11,437 nucleotides of DNA from Brevundimonas sp. (GTDB taxonomy: Bacteria; Pseudomonadota; Alphaproteobacteria; Caulobacterales; Caulobacteraceae): assembly GCA_022712235.1 (NCBI GenBank), contig JALAGW010000222.1, positions 1-11,437 of the forward strand, read 5' to 3'. This document shows, in pieces, positions 1 through 7,225 of this stretch. Position 1 is the stretch's first letter. Every line of letters starts with the position of its first letter. The notes beneath the pieces are model-generated. The model was not told the DNA's origin. It searched no databases and saw nothing but the letters and a program-made list of their open reading frames with translations. Both the position numbers and the translations under genes were made by a program.

Positions 1-1556
1 AGGTCGTCGTAGTCGTGGCTGGGGTAGTCGTGGTGGATTAGGTTGGCGAATTCCTCGCCATAGGAGGTCGAACCGCGCGGGTTGACCGACAGAACCGCAT
101 AGCCCGCCGCGGCGAACAACTGGTTGTCAGTGGCGAAGTGCGGGCCGTAGGCGGCGAAGGGGCCGCCGTGGATTTCCAGGATCAGCGGATACTTCTGCCC
201 CTCGACATAGCCGGCAGGCAGGGTCAGCCAGGATTCGATCGTGCGCCCGTCGTGCGAGGAGGCGACCTCCAGCCTCTGGACCGCGCCCAGGGTCTTGCCG
301 GCCAGGTAGTCGGCGTTCAGCCGGGTGAGCTGGGTCTGGCGGCCTTGACGCAGCACGTGGACGTCGGCGGGGCGAAGGGCGTCGCCGCGCGTGAAGGCCA
401 CGGAGCCGTCGTCAGCCACCGAGAAGTCGCCGCCGGAGTAGGGGCGGCCGATGTCGTCGCCGCTGAGGCCCTGAACCACGGTCGAAACGGCGCCGTCCAG
501 CGACACGCGGGCGACTGTGGTCGAGCCGTGGTCGTCATAGGCGATCAGGATGGAGCGCCCGTCGTGGCTCCACACCGGGGACTGGACCGAGCGGTCCAGG
601 TCGCCGGTCAGGACGCGGCGGTTCGCGCCGTCGCGGTCCGTCACATAGAGGCGGGCGTTGTGATAGCCCATTCGCTGCTCGTCATAGCCGACATAGGCGA
701 TGCGGCGGCCGTCAGGCGAGGCGACAGGCGACTGGTCCGGGCCGCGACGGTCCGTCAGGGCGGTCAGGACGCCGGAGCGGACGTCCAGGGCGTAGACTTC
801 GCTGTCGGCGGCCTCGCGCTGCCAGTCGGGGCCGCGGTTGGCGCTGAGATAGAGGGTGGCGGAATCGGGCGACCAGCTCAGGTCGCCGCCGTGATTGAAG
901 TCGCCCTGGGTCAACTGGCGCGCGCCGCCGCCATCGGCAGGGGCGATGAAGACCTGACGATAGCCGGGCTTCAGATAGCCCTGACCGTCGGCGCGATAGG
1001 TGACGGTGTCGATGACCTCGATCGGCGGCGCCCATTGCGCGCCTTCGGGCTTGACGAGCGGCGCGCCCAGCTTCGGCGCCTGTCCGGCGACCAGGACGGA
1101 ATAGGCGATCTTCGTCCCGTCCGGGGACCAGCTGATTCCCGTTGGCGTATTGGGCAGGCTGGTGACGCGCACGGACTGGCCCGAGGCGATCCAGCGCACG
1201 AACAACTGGGCGCCGCCGCCCTCGGCCGTCGATATGTAGGCGACGCGCGTGCCGTCCGGAGACCAGCGCGGCTGGCTGTGGGACCCGGCCGTGGCGACCA
1301 GAGGCGTCTGCTGGCCCGTGCGCGCGTCGATCAGCCAGATTGTCGGCCGCATCCGGTCCGTCATGATGTCTGCGGTCTGGCGCACATAGGCGATGCGCGA
1401 TCCGTCCGGACTGATCTGCGGGTCCGAAGCGACTTCGAGGCCGAACAGGTCCTGGGCCTGGAAGCGCGCGGATTCGGACGGAAGCGGCGCGGGCTGCGCC
1501 GCGACGGGCGCGGCCAGCAAGGCCAGGGCGCAGCAGGCCCAGATCGCTTTAGACAT
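1..1556 (-). CDS. Secreted S9-family serine peptidase (acylaminoacyl-peptidase/DPP-like), C-terminus outside window
   Basis: Reads without a stop from ATG at 1556 down to base 1 (518 codons), so the 3' end is missing. Residues 1-20 form a signal peptide: a Lys-containing start, a hydrophobic core rich in Ala and Leu, then PVAA before Gln21, which suggests export to the periplasm. Residues about 36-420 form a beta-propeller with repeated PD40/WD40-like motifs (SPDGSRIAYV near 49-58, then several WSPDG, SPDGR and WSHDG copies). The alpha/beta-hydrolase domain then begins, with HGGP at 463-466 and VNPRGSTSYGEEF after it, typical of prolyl-oligopeptidase family S9. The catalytic Ser, Asp and His lie in the roughly 190 residues beyond the edge and cannot be checked. 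A purine-rich GAGGGGG (1566-1572) nine bases before the ATG supports this start. The family hydrolyses short peptides or N-acylated amino acids; the substrate is not predictable. It is probably transcribed on its own from the promoter at 1585-1612. Confidence 0.9.
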   Translation of the reverse strand, partial: MSKAIWACCALALLAAPVAAQPAPLPSESARFQAQDLFGLEVASDPQISPDGSRIAYVRQTADIMTDRMRPTIWLIDARTGQQTPLVATAGSHSQPRWSPDGTRVAYISTAEGGGAQLFVRWIASGQSVRVTSLPNTPTGISWSPDGTKIAYSVLVAGQAPKLGAPLVKPEGAQWAPPIEVIDTVTYRADGQGYLKPGYRQVFIAPADGGGARQLTQGDFNHGGDLSWSPDSATLYLSANRGPDWQREAADSEVYALDVRSGVLTALTDRRGPDQSPVASPDGRRIAYVGYDEQRMGYHNARLYVTDRDGANRRVLTGDLDRSVQSPVWSHDGRSILIAYDDHGSTTVARVSLDGAVSTVVQGLSGDDIGRPYSGGDFSVADDGSVAFTRGDALRPADVHVLRQGRQTQLTRLNADYLAGKTLGAVQRLEVASSHDGRTIESWLTLPAGYVEGQKYPLILEIHGGPFAAYGPHFATDNQLFAAAGYAVLSVNPRGSTSYGEEFANLIHHDYPSHDYDD

Positions 1557-1584
1557 TCGGCGTTTCCCCCTCTGGAACGCCGTG

Positions 1585-1612
1585 ATCATAGATGCGGCGA
1601 GGGGGGCGGCAA
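1585..1612 (-). promoter_or_regulatory. Candidate sigma-70-type promoter of the S9 peptidase gene
   Basis: On the minus strand TTGCCG (1607-1612) and TATGAT (1585-1590) are separated by 16 bases. The -10 hexamer differs from TATAAT at one position. Transcription would start near 1578, giving a leader of about 22 bases that contains the GAGGGGG ribosome binding site. The match is by eye only. Confidence 0.5.
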
Positions 1613-1679
1613 GCGGCGGAACGCGACGCGGCCGGAAGTCTTGCTTCAGTGCTGTATTTTAAAGAAGGAGATGCGGTGT

Positions 1680-1710
1680 GCGCCATTCCCTTCGCTGAAA
1701 GGAATGGCGC
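1680..1710 (-). repeat. 14-bp stem, triloop hairpin overlapping the 3' end of tRNA-Asp
   Basis: Read on the minus strand, GCGCCAUUCCUUUC pairs with GAAGGGAAUGGCGC around an AGC loop: 14 consecutive pairs, one of them U-G. The 5' arm starts within the tRNA: its first six bases are the last two acceptor-stem bases, the discriminator G and CCA. It could be the terminator of the tRNA transcript or a processing structure. No U-run follows directly (the next bases are ACACCGC; a U-rich stretch comes about 10-20 bases later), so a classic intrinsic terminator is not clear. The pairing is visible; the function is inferred. Confidence 0.7.
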
Positions 1711-1781
1711 GAGTGACGGGGCTCGAACCCGCGACCTCCGGCGTGACAGGCCGGCACTCTAACCAACTGAGCTACACCCGC
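1705..1781 (-). tRNA. tRNA-Asp (anticodon GTC), 3' CCA encoded
   Basis: The 77-base minus-strand sequence folds as a standard cloverleaf. Acceptor stem GCGGGTG pairs with CACTCGC (one G-U). The anticodon stem CCGGC/GCCGG holds the loop CTGTCAC with anticodon GTC at 1745-1747. The T arm is GCGGG-TTCGAGC-CCCGT. The discriminator is G (1708), as expected for tRNA-Asp, and CCA is encoded at 1705-1707. It decodes the Asp codons GAC and GAU. It lies between the AbgT transporter and the S9 peptidase, all on the same strand, with its own likely promoter at 1823-1851. No integrase gene or duplicated tRNA 3' end is present nearby, so there is no sign that it serves as an attachment site. Confidence 0.97.
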
Positions 1782-1822
1782 GTTTCCCGAACCGAAGCGC
1801 TGTGCGCCGCGGCGAGGGGCGT

Positions 1823-1851
1823 CGTTTAGGCGGGGCCGCCGCGCCCGTCAA
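1823..1851 (-). promoter_or_regulatory. Candidate promoter of tRNA-Asp
   Basis: On the minus strand TTGACG (1846-1851) is followed after 17 bases by TAAACG (1823-1828). TTGACG plus the next G fits the Caulobacter housekeeping -35 form TTGACGS; the -10 is only a partial match. The implied start near 1816 leaves a leader of about 35 bases before the mature tRNA, a normal length for RNase P removal. The 112-bp gap (1782-1893) holds little else apart from the DnaA box. Confidence 0.5.
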
Positions 1852-1861
1852 GCGGCCTCGC

Positions 1862-1870
1862 TGTGGATAA
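1862..1870 (-). promoter_or_regulatory. Perfect DnaA-box 9-mer (TTATCCACA)
   Basis: The minus strand reads TTATCCACA, the high-affinity DnaA consensus, 10 bases upstream of the tRNA-Asp -35 hexamer and 23 bases past the AbgT stop codon. It is a single site with no AT-rich stretch or cluster of further boxes, so it is not an origin. It could be a DnaA titration or regulatory site for the tRNA promoter, or a chance match. Binding is inferred from sequence only. Confidence 0.4.
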
Positions 1871-1893
1871 GTGAAAATATCGCGAGACCTCCG

Positions 1894-3503
1894 TTACTTG
1901 GCGGCTGCGGCGGCCTGAGGCGGGGCGACAGGGCCGGCGATTCCGCCGTCCGTCGGCAGGTGCGAGGCGACGGCGGGCGGCGGCGGTTCGTAGTGGACGC
2001 CTACGCCCGGTCCCAGCGGCAGGTCCAGCGCCACCCAGGTCGCCACCATGATCAGGCCCGCGATCAGGAAGGCCCCCGCGTAGGGCAGCATGGTGGCCAT
2101 CAGCGAGCCCAGGCCGAACTTCGGATCCCAACGCTGGGCGAAGGTCAGGATCAGCGGGAAGTAGCTCATCAAGGGGGTGGCGATGTTGGTGACGCTGTCG
2201 CCCATGCGATAGGCGGCGGTCGTCATCTCGGGGCTGATGCCCAGCAGCATGAACATGGGCACGACGATGGGGGCCAGCGCCGACCACTTGGCCGAGGCCG
2301 AGCCGATGAACAGGTCGAAGACGCAGGACACCAGCACCACCACGATCAGCAGAAGGGGCGTGGGCAGGGCCAGTTCGCGCAGGGAGGCGGCGGCGTTGAC
2401 CGCCAGAATGGGGCCGAGGCCCGACCAGTTGAACATGGCCACGAAGTGGGCGGCGAAGAAGGCCAGGACGATATAGGGGGCCAGTTGGCTGATCCCCTCG
2501 CGCATCATGCGCACCAGGTCATGGTGGCTCTTGATCGAGCCTGAGCCGACGCCGAAGGCCGCGCCCGCGCCGAAGAAGGTCAGGGCGAAGAAGGCGACCA
2601 GCGAACGATACAACGGGTTGAAACGCTGCTCGGGCTCGGCGTCGGCGTCGATGAAGGGTGAGCCGGGCAGGAGGGTGATCAGGGTCCAGATGGCGATCAT
2701 CGTCAGGATGGTCAGGCCGGCGAACATCAGGCCGCGCTTTTCGGCGCTGGACAGGGGCTGCTTTTCCTCAGCCGTCGCGGGGGCGGCGGAGGTGGGAACC
2801 CACGGCCCGAGGCGCGGCTCGATCACCCGGTCGGGCAGGAACCAGACGATGGGGGTGAAGACGAAGACTACGCCGACGATGAAGAACCAGTTGCCGGCGA
2901 TGCTGACGGCGTAGGACGGGTCGATCAGGTGGGCGGCCGGCTCGGTGATGCCCAGGATCAGGGCGTCGCTGGCGCCGGGGAAGAGGTTGCCCGCGTATCC
3001 GCCCGAAACGGCGGCGAACCCGGCGGCAAGACCCGCAAGGGGGTGACGGCCTGCAGCGGCGAAGATGACGGCGGCCAGGGAATCACCACGACGTAGGAGG
3101 CGTCGGAGGCGTGGTGCGACACCATGCCGGTCACCACCACGATCGGCGTCAGGATGAATCGCGGCGCGTTCAGCAAGGCGCCGCGAATGGCGGTCGAGAA
3201 CATGCCCGTCCGCTCGGCGACCGAGGCCCCGTAAATAATTGTGATCACGATCCCCAGGGGCGGGAAATCGGCCAGGGTGCGCGGCATGCCGATGAAGAGC
3301 CGCTCCAGATTGGCAGGCGACAACAGACTCTCGGCCTGGAGGACGTCGCCCGTCACCGGATTGACCGCCGACCAACCCAGACCGGCGCCGATCAGGCTGA
3401 GGACGATCAGGCCCAGGATCAGCCAGAGAAAGAGAAAAACGGGATCGGGCAGGCGATTGCCGACGCGCTCGATGGTGTTCAGCAAGCGGGCTGCCAGGCT
3501 CAT
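1894..3503 (-). pseudogene. AbgT-family transporter (p-aminobenzoyl-glutamate/MtrF type), frameshifted
   Basis: Two overlapping frames together make one AbgT/MtrF-family inner-membrane protein. From ATG 3503 the first frame gives MSLAARLLNTIERVGNRLPDP, hydrophobic helices and VSHHASDASYVVVIP. Family sequence then continues in the next frame with LAAVIFAAAGRHPLAGLAAGF to the TAA at 1894-1896. Adding one C to the CCC run (3078-3080), after residue 142, restores 536 residues, the usual family length. The conserved core near the C-terminus is intact: W407, P425, R433 and D436, with GSASAKW and YRMGDSVTN. A Pro/Ala-rich tail ends the protein. The start at 3503 has AAGG seven bases upstream; the in-frame ATG at 3542 has no ribosome site. 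Known relatives are sodium- or proton-coupled transporters of p-aminobenzoyl-glutamate, or exporters of sulfonamides and other antifolates. No substrate gene sits next to it. The break may be a genuine mutation or a base lost in sequencing. Confidence 0.85.
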
Positions 3504-3642
3504 GCTGCGACCTTGATTACAGAGGTATGGGAAAGTCGCCATTTACGCGTATCGGCCGTGCAGCTGGCAACGGCGCAGGCTGCGGCAAAACGCGCACGGG
3601 CTTGCGAACCATTCTCAACAAAAAACCTTTGCCGACATGGGT

Positions 3643-3671
3643 TTGAACCTGCGGAAGGTTGGGTCTAAGAA
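3643..3671 (+). promoter_or_regulatory. Weak promoter candidate for the nuo operon, in the 210-bp divergent spacer
   Basis: TTGAAC (3643-3648) and TAAGAA (3666-3671) lie 17 bases apart, about 45-70 bases upstream of nuoA. Both hexamers are poor matches, so this is only the best visible candidate. The spacer 3504-3713 must also hold the start signals of the divergent AbgT gene, for which I see no convincing hexamers. One GANTC site (GAATC, 3677-3681), the target of CcrM methylase in Caulobacterales, lies between this promoter and the nuoA ribosome site. Confidence 0.3.
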
Positions 3672-3713
3672 GCCCCGAATCCGCCCCCTCCCTCGGCGGG
3701 CGAGGCAGCTCGA

Positions 3714-4091
3714 ATGAACGCATTTCTTCTGGAATACCTTCCGATCGTCGTTTTCCTGGCGATCGCCGTCGTCCTAGGCCTCGGCTTCATGCTGGCCGCC
3801 TGGGCTCTGGCGCCGAAAAACCCCGACACCGAAAAGCTGTCGGCCTATGAGTGCGGCTTCAACGCCTTTGACGACGCACGCATGAAGTTCGACGTCCGGT
3901 TCTATCTGGTGTCGATCCTCTTCATCATTTTCGACCTGGAAGTGGCCTTCCTCTTCCCCTGGGCGGTGTCGATGTTCGACCTGTCGACGGGCGGCATGGT
4001 CTTCGCCTTCTGGTCGATGATGATCTTCCTCGGCGTCCTGACCGTCGGCTTTATCTACGAATGGAAGAAGGGAGCGCTGGAATGGCAATAA
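3714..4091 (+). CDS. nuoA: NADH-quinone oxidoreductase subunit A
   Basis: Small membrane subunit of complex I (ND3 homologue), placed where the membrane arm meets the peripheral arm near the quinone site. The product has 125 residues with three membrane helices (about 9-33, 63-86 and 95-117). The long loop between helices 1 and 2 carries YECGF (45-49), whose Cys47 corresponds to the loop cysteine of mitochondrial ND3 that reports the active/deactive state. FDVRFYLVSILFIIFDLE (59-76) is the family signature, with acidic D74 and E76 inside the membrane. The ATG has a GAGG ribosome site (3702-3705) eight bases upstream. This is the first gene of the operon; its last 10 bases overlap the start of nuoB. 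Length and motifs are entirely typical. Confidence 0.98.
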   Translation: MNAFLLEYLPIVVFLAIAVVLGLGFMLAAWALAPKNPDTEKLSAYECGFNAFDDARMKFDVRFYLVSILFIIFDLEVAFLFPWAVSMFDLSTGGMVFAFWSMMIFLGVLTVGFIYEWKKGALEWQ

Positions 4092-4660
4092 TCGCGCCTT
4101 CGTCGCCCCTGGTCCCCGCGAACTCCGCGGCGCGCTCGACCGTGGAAGGCTACGACCCCAAGATTCACGACAAGTTCTTCGAGGCGGTGAACACCGAGCT
4201 CGGCGAGCAGGGCTTCCTGACGACCTCGCTGGACGACGTCATCAACTGGGCCCGCACGGGTTCGCTGATGTGGATGTCCTTCGGTCTGGCCTGCTGCGCC
4301 GTCGAGATGATCCACCTGTCGATGCCGCGCTTCGACCTGGAACGCTTCGGCACCGCGCCGCGCGGGTCGCCGCGCCAGTCGGACCTGATGATCGTCGCCG
4401 GCACCCTGACTAACAAGATGGCTCCGGCCCTGCGCAAGGTCTATGACCAGATGCCGGACCCGCGCTACGTCATCTCGATGGGCAGCTGCGCCAACGGCGG
4501 CGGCTATTATCACTACAGCTACAGCGTCGTGCGCGGCTGCGACCGCGTGGTGCCGGTGGACGTCTACGTCCCGGGCTGCCCGCCGACGGCCGAGGCCCTG
4601 CTCTACGGCATCCTGCAGCTGCAGAAGAAGATCCGCCGCACGGGGACGATCGAGCGATGA
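4082..4660 (+). CDS. nuoB: NADH-quinone oxidoreductase subunit B (carries Fe-S cluster N2)
   Basis: Peripheral subunit (PSST homologue) that holds the terminal [4Fe-4S] cluster N2, the direct electron donor to quinone. In the 192-residue product the four ligands are visible: the adjacent pair C71-C72 in ACCAVEM, C136 in GSCANGGG and C166 in PGCPPTAEALLYG. I chose ATG 4082 over the in-frame ATG 4061 because GGAG (4071-4074) lies seven bases before 4082 and because the product then begins as MAIIAPSS; the upstream start would add seven residues encoded entirely within nuoA. The residue numbers given here use this start. The gene overlaps nuoA by 10 bases and nuoC by 4 (ATGA), so translation is probably coupled. 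It works with NuoD to form the quinone pocket. Confidence 0.98.
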   Translation: MAIIAPSSPLVPANSAARSTVEGYDPKIHDKFFEAVNTELGEQGFLTTSLDDVINWARTGSLMWMSFGLACCAVEMIHLSMPRFDLERFGTAPRGSPRQSDLMIVAGTLTNKMAPALRKVYDQMPDPRYVISMGSCANGGGYYHYSYSVVRGCDRVVPVDVYVPGCPPTAEALLYGILQLQKKIRRTGTIER

Positions 4661-5280
4661 GCGAACTGGTGCGCGTCGCGGAGCGCGAATCCGCCCTGAC
4701 CCCGTTGGGGACCGAAATGGTGGCGGCTCTCGGTGTCGAGGCCGTCGTCGCCTTTGGCGAGCTGACCCTGATCGCTCCGCGCGAGAACATCGTCGCCGTG
4801 ATGACGGCCCTGCGCGATCAATTCGGCTTCCAGCTTCTGATGGACGCCTGCGGCGCCGACTATCCTGACCGGGCCGAGCGCTTCGAGGTGGTCTATCACC
4901 TGCTGTCGCTGACGCGCGCCGCGCGTATTCGCGTCAAGGTCTCGACCGACGAGGTGAAGCCTGTTCCCAGCGTGGTGTCGGTCTATCCGTCGGCCGGCTG
5001 GTTCGAGCGTGAAGCCTTCGACATGTATGGCATGATCTTCTCGGATCACCCCGACATGCGCCGCATCCTGACCGACTACGGTTTCCAGGGGCACCCGCTC
5101 CGCAAGGACTTCCCGATGACGGGCTATGTCGAGGTCCGCTACGACGAAGAGCAGAAGCGCGTGGTCTATGAGCCGGTGAAGCTGGCCCAGGAATATCGCA
5201 ACTTCGACTTCCTCTCTCCGTGGGAAGGCGCTGAATATCCGACCGTCCTGCCGGGCGACGAGAAGGCGGGAGCCAAGTAA
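4657..5280 (+). CDS. nuoC: NADH-quinone oxidoreductase subunit C (30-kDa type)
   Basis: Peripheral structural subunit of the connecting module; it binds no cofactor and supports NuoD and NuoB. The product has 207 residues and is separate from NuoD, unlike the NuoCD fusion of Escherichia coli. The signature of the 30-kDa subunit family is clear at 117-153: EREAFDMYGMIF, then HPDMRRILTDYGFQGHPLRKDFP. The C-terminal part, VYEPVKLAQEYRNFDFLSPWEG, is also typical of alphaproteobacteria and mitochondria. The start overlaps the nuoB stop as ATGA. The TAA stop shares its last base with the ATG of nuoD (TAATG). Both overlaps imply coupled translation and near equal synthesis of NuoB, NuoC and NuoD. 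Confidence 0.98.
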   Translation: MSELVRVAERESALTPLGTEMVAALGVEAVVAFGELTLIAPRENIVAVMTALRDQFGFQLLMDACGADYPDRAERFEVVYHLLSLTRAARIRVKVSTDEVKPVPSVVSVYPSAGWFEREAFDMYGMIFSDHPDMRRILTDYGFQGHPLRKDFPMTGYVEVRYDEEQKRVVYEPVKLAQEYRNFDFLSPWEGAEYPTVLPGDEKAGAK

Positions 5281-6554
5281 TGGCTGACGGAAACAACACC
5301 CCCGCGACGGCCGCGCCCAAGGCGATCGACCCGTTCGAGGACTATGAAGACGGCCTGACCCCGCACGCGCGGGCGATGGACGACCGCAAGTTCACCATCA
5401 ACTTCGGCCCGCAACACCCGGCCGCGCACGGCGTGCTGCGTCTGGTGCTGGAGCTGGACGGCGAGCTGGTGACCCGCGTCGATCCGCACATCGGCCTGCT
5501 GCACCGCGGCACCGAGAAGCTGATGGAGTCGCGCACCTATCTGCAGAACATCCCCTACCTGGACCGGCTGGACTACGTCTCACCGATGAACCAGGAACAC
5601 GCCTTCTGCCTGGCCATCGAGCGCCTGCTGGAAGTCGACGTGCCGTATCGCGGCCAGCTGATCCGGGTCCTCTACTCGGAAATGGGCCGCATCCTGAACC
5701 ACCTGCTGAACACGACCATGCAAGCCATGGACGTGGGCGCCCTGACCCCGCCGCTGTGGGGCCACGAAGAGCGCGAGAAGCTGATGGTCTTCTACGAACG
5801 CGCCTGCGGCGCCCGTCTGCACGCCAACTACTTCCGTCCCGGCGGCGTCCATCAGGACCTGACGCCTGAGCTGATCGACGACATCGGTCGCTGGTGCGCC
5901 GAGTTCCCGGCCAAGCTGGCGGACATCGAGAGCCTGGTCACCGAGAACCGCATCTTCAAGCAGCGCAACGTCGACATCGGCGTGGTGTCCAAGGAAGAGG
6001 CCCTGGCCTGGGGCTTCTCGGGCGTCATGCTGCGCGGCTCGGACATCGCCTGGGACCTGCGCAAGGCGACGCCCTACGACTGCTACGCCGACCTCGAGTT
6101 CGACATCGCCGTCGGCAAGAACGGCGACTGCTGGGACCGCTACCTCTGCCGCGTCGAAGAGATGAAGCAGTCGGTGCGCATCATGGAGCAGTGCATCCAC
6201 AAGCTGCGCAACTGTCCCGGCGAGCCGGTTCTGGCTGAAGACCACAAGATCACCCCGCCGCGCCGCGGTGAGATGAAGCGTTCGATGGAAGCGCTGATCC
6301 ACCACTTCAAGCTCTACACCGAGGGCTTCAAGACGCCGGAAGGCGAGGTCTATGCGGCCGTCGAGGCGCCCAAGGGCGAGTTCGGCGTCTATCTGGTGTC
6401 GGACGGCACCAACAAACCCTACCGCGTCAAGCTGTCGGCCCCCGGCTTCCGTCACCTGCAGGCGATGGACTGGATGAACACGGGCCACATGCTGGCGGAC
6501 GTGTCGGCCATCCTCGGTTCGCTCGACATGGTGTTCGGAGAAGTGGACCGATGA
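5280..6554 (+). CDS. nuoD: NADH-quinone oxidoreductase subunit D (49-kDa type, quinone site)
   Basis: Core subunit of the connecting module, descended from the large subunit of NiFe hydrogenase but without the metal ligands. With NuoB it forms the quinone-binding chamber. In the 424-residue product, NFGPQHPAAHGVLRL (41-55) contains H50 and YLDRLDY ends at Y99. These align with His38 and Tyr87 of the Thermus Nqo4 subunit, the pair that binds the quinone head group. PHIGLLHRGTEKL (69-81) and the ending GSLDMVFGEVDR are strongly conserved in the family. About 35 residues precede the conserved core, rich in Ala, Pro and acidic residues. The start shares one base with the nuoC stop, and the TGA stop overlaps the nuoE start as ATGA. 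Confidence 0.98.
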   Translation: MADGNNTPATAAPKAIDPFEDYEDGLTPHARAMDDRKFTINFGPQHPAAHGVLRLVLELDGELVTRVDPHIGLLHRGTEKLMESRTYLQNIPYLDRLDYVSPMNQEHAFCLAIERLLEVDVPYRGQLIRVLYSEMGRILNHLLNTTMQAMDVGALTPPLWGHEEREKLMVFYERACGARLHANYFRPGGVHQDLTPELIDDIGRWCAEFPAKLADIESLVTENRIFKQRNVDIGVVSKEEALAWGFSGVMLRGSDIAWDLRKATPYDCYADLEFDIAVGKNGDCWDRYLCRVEEMKQSVRIMEQCIHKLRNCPGEPVLAEDHKITPPRRGEMKRSMEALIHHFKLYTEGFKTPEGEVYAAVEAPKGEFGVYLVSDGTNKPYRVKLSAPGFRHLQAMDWMNTGHMLADVSAILGSLDMVFGEVDR

Positions 6555-7225
6555 GCGTTCGTCGCCTCGCCAAGGAACAGCCTGAATCCTTCGCCTTTTC
6601 AAAGGATACGAAGGTCAAGGCTGAGTGGTGGATCAAGAAGTATCCTGAAAGCCGCCGCCAGTCGGCGGTCATCCCGGTCCTGTGGCTGGTCCAGAAGCAG
6701 GAAGGCTGGGTCTCGGAACCCTCCATCCGCGCCGTGGCCGACCTGCTGGGCATGGCCTATATCCGGGTGCTGGAGGTGGCGACCTTCTACACTCAGTTCC
6801 AGCTGGAACCGGTCGGTAAGGCCGCGCTGATCCAGGTCTGCGGCACCACCCCCTGCATGCTGCGCGGCGCCAATGAGCTGATGCGCGTCTGCAAGGAGAA
6901 GATCGGGCCCAAGGACGAGCTGTCCACCGATGGTCGCTTCACCTGGCAGGAAGTCGAGTGCCTGGGCGCCTGCTCCAATGCGCCGATGGCCCAGATCAAC
7001 GACTACTACTACGAAGACCTGACGCCCGAGACGATGGCCCAGATCATCGACGACTTCGCCGCCGGCAAGTCGCCGAAGCCGGGTTCGCGCGTCGGTCGTC
7101 ACACGTCCGAGCCCGAGGGCGGCGCCAAGGTCCTGACGGACCCGACGCTGTATGACGGCTCGCGCGCCAAGAAGATCAAGTCGCTGCCGAACTCCAAGCC
7201 GGCGGCCGAGAAGGCTCCGGCCTGA
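6551..7225 (+). CDS. nuoE: NADH-quinone oxidoreductase subunit E ([2Fe-2S] N1a)
   Basis: Thioredoxin-fold subunit (24-kDa type) of the NADH-oxidising module, holding the [2Fe-2S] cluster N1a beside the FMN of NuoF. Of 224 residues, about 20-165 are the conserved domain; it contains VLEVATFYTQFQL (73-85) and the four ligands C97 and C102 (VCGTTPCMLRG) and C137 and C141 (ECLGACSNAP). After about residue 168 there is a tail of roughly 55 residues rich in Lys, Pro, Ala, Gly and Ser, probably unstructured, which makes the protein longer than the roughly 166 residues of E. coli NuoE. The start overlaps the nuoD stop as ATGA. The TGA stop shares its last base with the ATG of the small membrane gene that follows (TGATG). 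Confidence 0.98.
   Translation: MSVRRLAKEQPESFAFSKDTKVKAEWWIKKYPESRRQSAVIPVLWLVQKQEGWVSEPSIRAVADLLGMAYIRVLEVATFYTQFQLEPVGKAALIQVCGTTPCMLRGANELMRVCKEKIGPKDELSTDGRFTWQEVECLGACSNAPMAQINDYYYEDLTPETMAQIIDDFAAGKSPKPGSRVGRHTSEPEGGAKVLTDPTLYDGSRAKKIKSLPNSKPAAEKAPA

Noticed and set aside
1557..1781. tRNA-Asp as an integration site for a mobile element
   Set aside because: No integrase, no direct repeat of the tRNA 3' end and no change in composition; the only repeat is the inverted one forming the hairpin.
138..1829. 563-codon open frame on the plus strand
   Set aside because: It is the antisense of the S9 peptidase gene and of tRNA-Asp. Its end (MARVTGLEPATSG) is the well-known false peptide produced by translating the complement of a tRNA. 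GC-rich codon bias opens such frames.
1846..1880. DnaA box as part of a replication origin
   Set aside because: There is only one box, no AT-rich unwinding region and no replication gene nearby.
3504..3542. Upstream in-frame ATG (3542) for the AbgT gene
   Set aside because: The added 13 residues are not hydrophobic or family-like and no ribosome site precedes it; ATG 3503 has AAGG upstream.
3111..3668. Plus-strand frame reaching into the divergent spacer
   Set aside because: It is mostly antisense to the AbgT gene, has a His/Arg/Gln-rich shadow composition, and no family signal.
3517..3723. 68-codon minus-strand frame in the nuoA/AbgT spacer
   Set aside because: It covers the promoter region and the start of nuoA; its product has no recognisable features and it has no convincing ribosome site.
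4061..4081. Upstream in-frame ATG for nuoB
   Set aside because: It would add seven residues coded inside nuoA; the GGAG site seven bases before 4082 favours the later start.
5580..6602. 340-codon open frame on the minus strand
   Set aside because: It lies opposite nuoD, whose motifs are fully conserved; no domain is visible in the antisense product.
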